Assembly (NCBI GenBank): GCA_947566705.1
Contig: CANOLA010000003.1
Span: forward strand, 1 to 64,000
From: an uncultured Lachnospiraceae bacterium
Lineage (GTDB): Bacteria; Bacillota; Clostridia; Lachnospirales; Lachnospiraceae
Direction of reading: 5' to 3'
DNA: 64,000 nt
Shown: positions 27,667 through 35,437 of the stretch, one piece after another
Numbering within the stretch: the stretch's first letter is position 1
Layout of the letters: every line of letters begins with the position of its first letter
Notes under the pieces: model-generated
The model's database searches: none
What the model saw: only the letters and a program-made list of their open reading frames with translations
What the model was told of the DNA's origin: nothing
Program-made: the position numbers and the translations under genes

Positions 27667-28053
27667 TTACTCCTCAAGCTCATCCAGCATTTTTCTCATT
27701 TTAGAAATCTCATCCTTTGTAATATCCCTGGTTTCCAGTAATGTAGCCATTACCTCCCCGGCACTTCCGCCAAACCAGAAATTGGTGTTATCCTTTATAA
27801 ACTGTTTTTTATATTCCTCCTCGCTTTTTACGGCATGGATGAATGCAGTTCTGCCAATATGGTAACTGGTTACAAAACCTTTCTCTTCCATATTTTTTAA
27901 GAACGTGGCAATGGTTGTTCTTGCATAATCCTTCCCGAACTGCTCTTTTATTCGTTTCAGCAAATCCTGGAATGCAATATCCTCCTTTGCATCCCAGATA
28001 GCTTTCATCACATATTTTTCGCTTGCTGTCAGTCCTCTTTCTTTAATATTCAT
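27667..28053 (-). CDS. BlaI/MecI/CopY-family transcriptional repressor
   Basis: The 128-residue product has the N-terminal winged helix of the BlaI family (LTASEKYVMKAIWDAKEDIA and DYARTTIATFLKNMEEKGFV) and a C-terminal dimerisation helix. BlaI-type repressors are inactivated by cleavage by a partnered M56 protease, and that partner is encoded two genes downstream. It is the first gene of the accessory cluster and likely controls its own promoter and the promoter at 25469, since both carry the same 16-bp element. No beta-lactamase or penicillin-binding protein gene is nearby. Confidence 0.93.
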   Translation of the reverse strand: MNIKERGLTASEKYVMKAIWDAKEDIAFQDLLKRIKEQFGKDYARTTIATFLKNMEEKGFVTSYHIGRTAFIHAVKSEEEYKKQFIKDNTNFWFGGSAGEVMATLLETRDITKDEISKMRKMLDELEE

Positions 28054-28069
28054 ATGCTACCCCACATTT

Positions 28070-28118
28070 CTATAATTATCGTCATTTACATTCTACTATA
28101 ACCATAGACATTTTTCAA
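28070..28118 (-). promoter_or_regulatory. promoter and candidate operator of the BlaI-type regulator operon
   Basis: On the minus strand TTGAAA (28113-28118) and TAGAAT (28090-28095) are separated by 17 bases. Four bases past the -10, 28070-28085 reads ATGACGATAATTATAG, nearly identical to 25451-25466. The location suits autorepression by the BlaI-type protein. Confidence 0.7.
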
Positions 28119-28166
28119 TCCTCAGTTACAATTCACATGCATACTATCCGTTACGGCGTTTTCCCA

Positions 28167-29654
28167 CTATTTTTTCCGAATTTCCCAAAATCCATTTTTC
28201 GGAGAACCATGTCTGACCAGGATACCCTGCTCCCTTAAAATTTTTATATTTTTTTCTATTGTCCGTGACGAAACCAGGAGAATCTCTGCCATAGCCTTTG
28301 CTGATATTCTGCTGTTCTGCCGAATTAATTCTAATATCTTCCCTTGTATTCCATTCAGTGAAAATATATCTTTCTCCGAATCTTCTCCGAACTTTCTCCG
28401 AATCTTCTCCGAACTTTCTCCGAATACTTTTATTGTGTCATTAATAATTCCCCCACTTTCCACCATCAAATTAACATTATTCTGGCGAGGCATTAATAAC
28501 TGATTACGATAAAGATTTACACGGAACATATCATCAAATACCTGAATTGACGGAACCGGAAGTCCATATGACTCTGCTGCATCCATAATCCTCTTAATAC
28601 CGGTTCCCCATGACTCAACAAGCCCCATCTGGCTGAATACATTTGCAATTACCCTATTCCGTAGTTTGGAATGTCCGTTCATTATCTCCTCATAAGTAAG
28701 TCCGTTATACAACCCTCCCGGAGATGTCACTTCCAGCCGGTCATCATAAACAGCCACCTGCACGCAGGAAGAATCATACAGATTGCGGTGGCAGTGGGCA
28801 TTGATGATCATTTCACGAATTGCCTCAACCGGCAGTTCATAGGACTCTTTTCTGACCAGTCCCTCAATTGTCGCGCCTAACCGGATATTTCTTAATACAA
28901 AAGCCGTTGCCTCCTCAATCTGTTCATAAACCGGTCCTGTGAATTCACGCTTATCAAGAAAAACCGTTCTCTTAGTTCCCTTAAACACAGCACACTGGGT
29001 TTTGGAAAAAGGAAAATAATCCGATGTCAGCAAAACAAAAGCATTGGATGCAAGAAGAGAATCCTCTCCGTTTTTCAACAGTTTCCAGTTCACAAGCTGT
29101 GCATCCGTTACCTCCCACTTTTGTAAACCGGCTTCTTTACGATATTTCATAATATCCATACAAAGTTTCTCTTTTGCTTCCCTGCTAACTTCAAATCCAA
29201 TACAGGTTAATTCATCCCATGAAATATGTGCTCCTTCCATTTCCAGTTCCTTAATTTTTTCAGAATGCGCCGGTCTGGTAGTTCCTGCAACACGAATAAA
29301 TGTGCCATTTTCTTTTCCTTTAGACTTCAGATAATATGGTCTGTTTGGTCCCGGCGTAACTGTAACAACAATAACCGTCTTATTATCTACTGTCTGCAAC
29401 TCTATATTGGGCACAATCTGCGGCATGCAGGAATCAGATACTGCATTTGCAATACTGTCCATTATTTTAAAGGCCTCGTCATTATCAACACCAACCACTT
29501 TTCTTGAAACATCATCAACGCCCACAATCAGCTGTCCGCCCTGTGTATTGGCAAAAGCAACAATGGTTTTTGTATATTTTTCTGAAATATCGGGAAGCTT
29601 CACCTTAAACTCAACATTTCTGGATTCCCCACGAATAATTTCATCAATCCTCAT
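28167..29654 (-). CDS. AlbA_2/Schlafen-domain putative DNA-binding regulator (RecG-like C-terminus)
   Basis: The 495-residue product has an N-terminal AlbA_2 (Schlafen-type) domain with ESRNVEFKVKLPD and FANTQGGQLIVGVDD. A middle domain follows, then a GHKL-ATPase-like section (EAIREMIINAHCHRN, VTSPGGL, WGTGIKRI) and a C-terminal helix-turn-helix (ISAKAMAEILLVSSRTIEKN). Proteins of this make-up are annotated as putative transcriptional regulators; the target is unknown. I chose ATG 29654 with GGAGGG upstream; the frame is open to TTG 29720, which is inside a palindromic repeat. Codons between the ATPase and helix-turn-helix parts hold an 11-bp tandem repeat. Confidence 0.85.
   Translation of the reverse strand: MRIDEIIRGESRNVEFKVKLPDISEKYTKTIVAFANTQGGQLIVGVDDVSRKVVGVDNDEAFKIMDSIANAVSDSCMPQIVPNIELQTVDNKTVIVVTVTPGPNRPYYLKSKGKENGTFIRVAGTTRPAHSEKIKELEMEGAHISWDELTCIGFEVSREAKEKLCMDIMKYRKEAGLQKWEVTDAQLVNWKLLKNGEDSLLASNAFVLLTSDYFPFSKTQCAVFKGTKRTVFLDKREFTGPVYEQIEEATAFVLRNIRLGATIEGLVRKESYELPVEAIREMIINAHCHRNLYDSSCVQVAVYDDRLEVTSPGGLYNGLTYEEIMNGHSKLRNRVIANVFSQMGLVESWGTGIKRIMDAAESYGLPVPSIQVFDDMFRVNLYRNQLLMPRQNNVNLMVESGGIINDTIKVFGESSEKIRRKFGEDSEKDIFSLNGIQGKILELIRQNSRISAKAMAEILLVSSRTIEKNIKILREQGILVRHGSPKNGFWEIRKK
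28371..28436. repeat. 11-bp tandem repeat inside the AlbA_2 regulator gene
   Basis: The unit CTCCGAATCTT alternates with CTCCGAACTTT about five times. Because three units make 33 bases, the protein shows an 11-residue echo (FGESSEKIRRK, then FGEDSEK). Gain or loss of a single unit would shift the frame and remove the helix-turn-helix. Confidence 0.75.
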
Positions 29655-29710
29655 TCTGCCCTTCCCTCCATACAAAATACTGCCCATGTTTCTTTCATTA
29701 ATAATATTCC

Positions 29711-29790
29711 ATGTCGTCAATCTTTGATTGACGACACTATATGCGCGATGCCCTTCCGCGCAGTAGAATAAGCGTTCTTTGCTTATTATA
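29711..29790. repeat. three-hairpin palindromic repeat, family A, copy 2
   Basis: The same three hairpins occur in the same order as copy 1: 29713-29735 (GTCGTCAAT stem, 9 bp), 29742-29762 (TGCGCG stem) and 29767-29787 (AATAAGC stem). The copy is upstream of the AlbA_2 gene and does not overlap a stop codon. Flanking direct repeats are not clear here. Confidence 0.85.
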
Positions 29791-29862
29791 ACACAAATAA
29801 CAGAATAAAAAAGTTCATTTCACCTTTTCAAAAATCTATACAAAATCCATTCCCAATGCACA

Positions 29863-29896
29863 AAAAAACGATGCATACAAAACTGCATCGTTTTTT
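29863..29896 (-). terminator. intrinsic terminator of the serine operon (bidirectional)
   Basis: A 13-bp perfect stem, AAAAAACGATGCA with TGCATCGTTTTTT, has an 8-nt loop and T-runs on both strands. It lies 25 bases after the DUF1015 stop codon. Confidence 0.88.
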
Positions 29897-29920
29897 AAAC
29901 CAGTCTTAATTCTGTTTTAT

Positions 29921-31186
29921 CTATATCTCATGAATAAACAGCCCGCTCCTTAACTTCGGCTCAAACCATGTGGATTTTGGCGGCATAAGAAGTCCTGCAT
30001 CTGCCACTGCAAAAAGCTCCTGGATGGAGGTCGGATACATGGCAAACGCGGCTGCAGAATCCGTATGGCAGCGGCGTTCCAGTTCCTTCATTCCCCTGAT
30101 ACCGCCGACAAAATCAATCCGGCTGTCCGTCTTCGGATCGCCGATTCCAAGCACCGGCGCAAGAAGCAGGTTCTGAAGCACGGATACATCCAGCCCTTCC
30201 ACCGGGTCATCCGGCACATCCTGCTTTTTCATGCTGCACAGATACCATCTGTCAGCAAGGAACATGGAAAAATCACCTTTCTTCTTAGGTCGGACCACAT
30301 CTTCGTTCTCTCCTGATGCTTCAATACATCCATCCAGAAGAAGTGTCACATCAAACAGCTCCTTCATTTTTGAAAGAAACGTTTCCGTATCCATCCCGTT
30401 TAAATCCATGACAACGCGGTTGTAATCTAAAATCATCAGTTCCTCATCAGGAAACAGCACGGAAAGAAAATAATTAAACTCTTCCTCCCCGGTATAGTCC
30501 GGATGTTCTTTTCTGCGCTTAAATCCAACCTTTACCGCAGAAGCTGCGCGGTGGTGCCCGTCAGCAATATAAATTTCTCCGATAGCAGAAAATGCATTTT
30601 GGACAGATACAACATCTTCCTCCCCGTCAATCACGAATACGCGGTGCCTGATTCCGTCATCAGAAACAAAATCATAAAGCGGCGCATTCTTTTTTGTCCG
30701 CTCTACCACCTCATTAATTACCGTATTGGCGCGGTAGGCAAGGAAAATCGGACCTGTCTGCGCACTGCAGGTATCCACATGGCGGATTCTGTCTTCTTCC
30801 TTGTCAGCCCTTGTATTCTCATGCTTTTTAATAATATTGTCCGCATAATCATCAATGCCTGCAGTCGCCACAATCCCGGTCTGGGTTCTGCCATCCATCG
30901 TCAGTTCATATATGTAATAACACTCCCTGTCATCCCGTATAAAGGAACCGTCTGCAATCCACTCCTGCAGCATATCATGTGCCTTCTGGTATACCCTGGC
31001 ATCATAAGTGTCCACGTCATCTGCAAACTGTGTTTCCGCACGGTCTATGGCAAGAAATGATTTCGGATTTTTTGCCACCACTTCCTTTGCCTCTGTGCGG
31101 TTATATACATCATATGGCAGTGCCGCAATCACAGATGCCATTTTCTCTTCCGGTCTTACACAAACAAATGGTTTAATATTAGCCAT
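29921..31186 (-). CDS. DUF1015 family protein
   Basis: The 421-residue product matches DUF1015, a family with no firm biochemical function that recurs next to serA and serC in Clostridia. Visible family segments are PYDVYNRTEAKEV near the start, a central ADGHHRAASAVKVG (His-rich and well conserved) and IDYVGG-like IDFVGGIRGMKELE near the end. No signal peptide or membrane helix is present, so it is cytosolic. It is the last gene of the serine unit, separated from serA by repeat copy 3. Confidence 0.9.
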   Translation of the reverse strand: MANIKPFVCVRPEEKMASVIAALPYDVYNRTEAKEVVAKNPKSFLAIDRAETQFADDVDTYDARVYQKAHDMLQEWIADGSFIRDDRECYYIYELTMDGRTQTGIVATAGIDDYADNIIKKHENTRADKEEDRIRHVDTCSAQTGPIFLAYRANTVINEVVERTKKNAPLYDFVSDDGIRHRVFVIDGEEDVVSVQNAFSAIGEIYIADGHHRAASAVKVGFKRRKEHPDYTGEEEFNYFLSVLFPDEELMILDYNRVVMDLNGMDTETFLSKMKELFDVTLLLDGCIEASGENEDVVRPKKKGDFSMFLADRWYLCSMKKQDVPDDPVEGLDVSVLQNLLLAPVLGIGDPKTDSRIDFVGGIRGMKELERRCHTDSAAAFAMYPTSIQELFAVADAGLLMPPKSTWFEPKLRSGLFIHEI

Positions 31187-31200
31187 TGTATTTACTCCTC

Positions 31201-31298
31201 TGCTTATTTTACAATGTCTTCAATCTCTGATTGATGACGCGATATGCGTGCTGTTCTTTGCACGCAGTCAAATAAGCACATAGTGCTTATTTGACAAC
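31201..31298. repeat. three-hairpin palindromic repeat, family A, copy 3
   Basis: Hairpins are at 31216-31238 (one T:T mismatch), 31245-31266 (TGCGTGC stem, 7 bp) and 31267-31295 (GTCAAATAAGCAC stem, 13 bp, 3-nt loop). The third contains the serA stop codon. TGCTTATTTTACAAT at 31201-31215 and TGCTTATTTGACAAC at 31284-31298 form a direct repeat with 13 of 15 bases shared. The copy lies between serA and the DUF1015 gene, inside what looks like one operon. Confidence 0.85.
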
Positions 31299-32450
31299 AC
31301 GCACACGAATCACGCCATCCAGTGAACGGAGTTTTTCCACTACTTCATCCGTCAGAGGGGAATCCACATCCATCAGTGCATATGCAAAATCGCCTTTTGC
31401 CTTGTTTGTCATATCTGCCACATTAATATCCGCTTCTCCGAGAATGGTTGTGTACTTTCCAATCATACCCTTGATATTTTTATGCATGATTGCAAGACGT
31501 CCCTGTGTCGTGCAGGCTGCCATGTTGCAGTCCGGATAATTTACAGAATGAACAATATTTCCGTTTTCCAGATAATCGCGGATTTCACGGACTGCCATAA
31601 TTGCGCAGTTATCCTCTGACTCAGCCGTGGATGCTCCCAGATGCGGCGTCACAATGCATCCCTTTGCACCAACAGTTGTAGTATTCGGGAAATCAGAAAC
31701 ATATTTCTTTACTTTTCCGGCAGCAAGCGCATCCACCATCGCCTCTTCGTCCACCAGCAAATCCCTTGCAAAATTAAGGACGATCGCCGTCGGCTTCATC
31801 ATGGCAATTGCATCCGCATTAATCATCTTTCTGGTGGAATCCAGAAGAGGTACATGGATGGTGATAAAATCACATTCCCTGTAAATATCCTCCACATTGC
31901 TGATATGCTTGACACTTCTGGATAAATTCCATGCAGCGCTTACGGAAATATAAGGATCATAGCCATATACCTCCATTCCCATATGGGTGGCCGCATTTGC
32001 AACAAGCACACCGATTGCACCAAGGCCGATGACTCCAAGCTTCTTTCCTGAAATCTCAGTTCCTGCAAAATTCTTCTTCTGCTTCTCTGCAGACTTTGCA
32101 ATATTTTCATCATTCTGGTTGTCAAGACACCAGTCAATTCCGCCTACGATATCGCGGGATGCATAAAGCATTCCTGCAAAAACCAGCTCCTTGACACCAT
32201 TGGCATTTGCTCCCGGTGTATTAAATACCACGATACCTTTCTCTGCGCATTTATCCAACGGGATGTTATTAACTCCCGCGCCCGCGCGTGCCACTGCAAG
32301 CAGTGACTCCGGAAGCTCCAGGTCATGCATGGCAGCGCTTCTTACCAGCGCCGCATCCGCATCCTTTAAGTCATCTACTTTGGTATAATCGCCGGAAAAC
32401 AGATTTAAACCTACTCCTGCGATTGGATTTAAACAATTATATTTATACAT
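31287..32450 (-). CDS. serA: D-3-phosphoglycerate dehydrogenase
   Basis: SerA oxidises 3-phosphoglycerate to 3-phosphohydroxypyruvate with NAD, the first step of serine synthesis. The 387-residue product is the short form. The substrate domain comes first (GAGVNNIPLDKCAEKGIVVF), then the NAD site GVIGLGAIGVLVAN, the catalytic region CIVTPHLGAST with the active His, and a C-terminal ACT domain from about residue 315 that probably binds serine. It follows serC by 27 bases. Its final codons and TAA lie in repeat copy 3. Confidence 0.96.
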   Translation of the reverse strand: MYKYNCLNPIAGVGLNLFSGDYTKVDDLKDADAALVRSAAMHDLELPESLLAVARAGAGVNNIPLDKCAEKGIVVFNTPGANANGVKELVFAGMLYASRDIVGGIDWCLDNQNDENIAKSAEKQKKNFAGTEISGKKLGVIGLGAIGVLVANAATHMGMEVYGYDPYISVSAAWNLSRSVKHISNVEDIYRECDFITIHVPLLDSTRKMINADAIAMMKPTAIVLNFARDLLVDEEAMVDALAAGKVKKYVSDFPNTTTVGAKGCIVTPHLGASTAESEDNCAIMAVREIRDYLENGNIVHSVNYPDCNMAACTTQGRLAIMHKNIKGMIGKYTTILGEADINVADMTNKAKGDFAYALMDVDSPLTDEVVEKLRSLDGVIRVRVVK

Positions 32451-32477
32451 TTTTCTTTCCTCTTTCCCTGAACTGAA

Positions 32478-33560
32478 TTACTTATTTTCTTCTTCAAATT
32501 TCTTCATGAATTCCACCAGTTTCTCAACGCCTTCCTTTGGCATCGCATTGTAAATGGAGGCTCTCATACCACCGACGGTACGGTGTCCTTTCAGATTTAC
32601 AAACCCGGCTGCAGTTGCTTCTTTTACAAATTTTGCATCCAGCTCTTCATTTCCGGTCACAAACGGAACATTCATCAGGGAACGGTCTTCTTTGCGGACT
32701 GTACCTTTAAACAGACTGCTTTCATCCAGATAATCATAAAGAATCTTTGCTTTCTCCTCATTATGCTTCTTCATGGCTTCCAGACCACCCATCTTTTTCA
32801 GCCATTTGAATACCTTGCCGCAGATATAAATACCATAACATGGCGGTGTATTGTAAAGGCTGTCATTATCCGCCTGTGTCTTCCATTTTAACATGGTCGG
32901 CGTGCCAGGAAGTACATCATCGCTGATTAAATCCTCACGGACAATTACAATTACAACACCTGCCGGTCCAATATTTTTCTGTACCCCGCCGTAAATGACT
33001 CCGTACTTTGTCACATCCACCGGCTCTGATAAAAAGCAGGAAGAAACATCGGATACTAAAAGCTTTCCCTTTGTGTCAGGCAGCGTTTTATATTTTGTTC
33101 CATAAATTGTATTATTTTCACAGATATAAACATAATCCAGATCATCTGCAATATCCAGGTTGGAACAGTCCGGAATATAAGAAAATGTCTCATCTGCAGA
33201 AGATGCAAGCTCCACTGCTTCCCCGTAAAGCTTTGCCTCCTGGAACGCTTTCTTTGCCCACTGTCCGGTAATAATATAACCTGCCTTTTTGTTTTTCATC
33301 AGGTTCATCGGAACTGCTGCAAACTGCTGTGATGCACCGCCCTGTAAAAACAGGACCTTGTAATTATCCGGAATATTCATTAAATCCCTTAAATCTTTTT
33401 CTGCATCCTTGATAATCTCATCATACACTTTGGAGCGGTGGCTCATCTCCATAACGGACATACCGCTTCCTTTGTAATCCAGCATCTCATCTGCTGCTTC
33501 CTTAAGTACCTCTTCCGGCAGCACTGCCGGACCAGCTGAAAAATTATAAACTCTGCTCAT
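32478..33560 (-). CDS. serC: phosphoserine aminotransferase
   Basis: SerC converts 3-phosphohydroxypyruvate and glutamate to O-phosphoserine. The 360-residue product begins with the family N-terminus VYNFSAGPAVLPEEVL and has the PLP lysine in YGGVQKNIGPAG and the C-terminal GGMRASIYNAMP motif. It is first in the serC-serA-DUF1015 unit. No phosphoserine phosphatase gene is in the window. The 144 bases upstream hold no gene; I found no convincing promoter there. Confidence 0.97.
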   Translation of the reverse strand: MSRVYNFSAGPAVLPEEVLKEAADEMLDYKGSGMSVMEMSHRSKVYDEIIKDAEKDLRDLMNIPDNYKVLFLQGGASQQFAAVPMNLMKNKKAGYIITGQWAKKAFQEAKLYGEAVELASSADETFSYIPDCSNLDIADDLDYVYICENNTIYGTKYKTLPDTKGKLLVSDVSSCFLSEPVDVTKYGVIYGGVQKNIGPAGVVIVIVREDLISDDVLPGTPTMLKWKTQADNDSLYNTPPCYGIYICGKVFKWLKKMGGLEAMKKHNEEKAKILYDYLDESSLFKGTVRKEDRSLMNVPFVTGNEELDAKFVKEATAAGFVNLKGHRTVGGMRASIYNAMPKEGVEKLVEFMKKFEEENK

Positions 33561-33704
33561 TTTTTTACCATACCGCAGGTATACTGTAATTTATGCCATG
33601 CAGCACTCTTTTCATGTACTGCAGACACAGGTGAAACCTGAAAATCCCTGCGGCTTATCCTTTCTTAAAATGTTATATGATGCCTCAATATGATGTATGA
33701 AAAG

Positions 33705-35369
33705 TTATTTCATGTCACCACCGTCAAAACATTCATTTATCGGCGCTCCCGGTGCAACCATCGGCCACACTTTGTCATCCGAATCCACAACTGCATCAAT
33801 GACAAATAATTTCCGGCTCATAAGGGCTTCCTGCAGGGCCGCATCAAACTCTTCCCTTGTTGTTACCCTTCTTGCCTCTGCTCCCATGGCTTCTGCAATC
33901 TTCACATAATCCACACCGTCATCCAGAACGGTTGCCGAGTAATGCTCCTCATAAAACAGTGTCTGCCACTGGCGGACCATGCCAAGCACATGGTTATTAA
34001 CAATTATTTCAACCAGCGGAAGCTTCTCCCTTGCCGCTGTCGCAAGCTCATTCATATTCATGCGGAAACATCCGTCCCCGGCAATATTGATAACCTGTTT
34101 ATCCACTGCCGTCTGTGCACCGATTGCTGCCCCAAGTCCATATCCCATGGTACCAAGACCTCCGGAAGTCAGCAGTGCGCGCGGATGACGGTATTTAAAA
34201 TACTGTGCCGCCCACATCTGGTGCTGTCCTACCTCTGTTACAATAATGGCATCCTCTGCAAGCTCATAAATCTTTTCAATCATATACGGACCGCTTAAAC
34301 CGACAGGCGGGTATGTCATCGGATACCGCTTCTGGTATTCTGCAATATGGGCGAGCCATTCACTGTGGTTCTGCTGCCCCAGTTCATAATTAATTTTTTC
34401 CAGCACATAACGGACATCTCCGGTAATACTGTGATTTACAATAATATTTTTATTAATCTCAACCGGGTCTATGTCAATCTGCAGGATTTTTGCCTGTCTG
34501 GCAAAACGTTTTGGATTTCCAAGCACGCGGTCTGAAAAACGCACGCCAATGGCGACCAGAAGGTCGCATTCACTGACACCCAGATTGGAGGTTTTCGTAC
34601 CATGCATACCAAGCATACCGGTATAATTTTCCGAAGTCCCATCATATGCGCCTTTTCCCATCAGGGTATCACAGACCGGGGCGTCAACAAGCGAAACAAA
34701 TTTTTTAAGCTCTTCCTCGGCACCGGACAGTGTTGCGCCGCCACCCACAAAGATATACGGCTTTTTTGCCTTTTCTATCATATGCAGCGCCCGGTTGATA
34801 TCTTCCTCAGAAAATGTGGAATCATCCGGCTGCGGAATCACCGGTTCCTTTTTCTGGTAATCGGTTCTGTTTGCGGTCACATCTTTTGTTATGTCCACAA
34901 GTACTGGTCCCGGACGTCCTTTTCTGGCAATATAAAACGCCCTCCGGATGGTATCGGCAAGCTTTGTAACATCCTTTACGATAAAACTGTATTTTGTTAT
35001 CGGTGTGGTAATGCCTGCAATATCTATTTCCTGAAAACTGTCCTTTCCAAGAAGTGCTGTTGTAACGTTACATGTAACCGCCACAACCGGAATGGAATCC
35101 ATATACGCAGTGGCAATACCAGTAACCAGATTTGTCGCGCCGGGTCCCGATGTTGCCATACAGACTCCGACTTTACCAGTGCTTCTGGCATATCCGTCCG
35201 CTGCATGGGACGCCCCCTGCTCATGGGAGGTCAGTACATGCCGGATTTCCGGATGCTTATATAATTCATCATAAACATTCAGAATCGCCCCGCCCGGATA
35301 CCCGAACACAGTATCCACGCCCTGCTCTTTTAAACATTCTATGATTATCTGTGATCCTGTTAACTGCAT
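33705..35369 (-). CDS. ilvB: acetolactate synthase large (catalytic) subunit
   Basis: This thiamine-diphosphate enzyme condenses two pyruvates, or pyruvate with 2-oxobutyrate, in valine, leucine and isoleucine synthesis. The 554-residue product shows VDTVFGYPGGAILNVYDEL with the catalytic Glu in SHEQGASHAADGYAR, and the ThDP motif GDGCFRMNMNELATAA ending in NN. ATG 35369 is preferred over the open extension to 35414 because AGGTGAGG precedes it and MQLTGSQI is the family start. No regulatory ilvN subunit gene is next to it. It is the last gene after leuB and ilvD. Confidence 0.96.
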   Translation of the reverse strand: MQLTGSQIIIECLKEQGVDTVFGYPGGAILNVYDELYKHPEIRHVLTSHEQGASHAADGYARSTGKVGVCMATSGPGATNLVTGIATAYMDSIPVVAVTCNVTTALLGKDSFQEIDIAGITTPITKYSFIVKDVTKLADTIRRAFYIARKGRPGPVLVDITKDVTANRTDYQKKEPVIPQPDDSTFSEEDINRALHMIEKAKKPYIFVGGGATLSGAEEELKKFVSLVDAPVCDTLMGKGAYDGTSENYTGMLGMHGTKTSNLGVSECDLLVAIGVRFSDRVLGNPKRFARQAKILQIDIDPVEINKNIIVNHSITGDVRYVLEKINYELGQQNHSEWLAHIAEYQKRYPMTYPPVGLSGPYMIEKIYELAEDAIIVTEVGQHQMWAAQYFKYRHPRALLTSGGLGTMGYGLGAAIGAQTAVDKQVINIAGDGCFRMNMNELATAAREKLPLVEIIVNNHVLGMVRQWQTLFYEEHYSATVLDDGVDYVKIAEAMGAEARRVTTREEFDAALQEALMSRKLFVIDAVVDSDDKVWPMVAPGAPINECFDGGDMK

Positions 35370-35437
35370 TTTCCTCACCTTTTTACATATTGTAATGTCC
35401 CTGGCAGAATACAATCCGCCATAACGGAATGTTAACT

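Noticed and set aside
25542..28053. BlaI/BlaR1 pair as a beta-lactam resistance locus
   Set aside because: There is no beta-lactamase or penicillin-binding protein gene, and the sensor lacks penicillin-binding motifs.
29655..29720. Upstream extension of the AlbA_2 regulator from TTG 29720
   Set aside because: The TTG lies within a family A repeat and has no ribosome binding site. ATG 29654 has GGAGGG and the family N-terminus.
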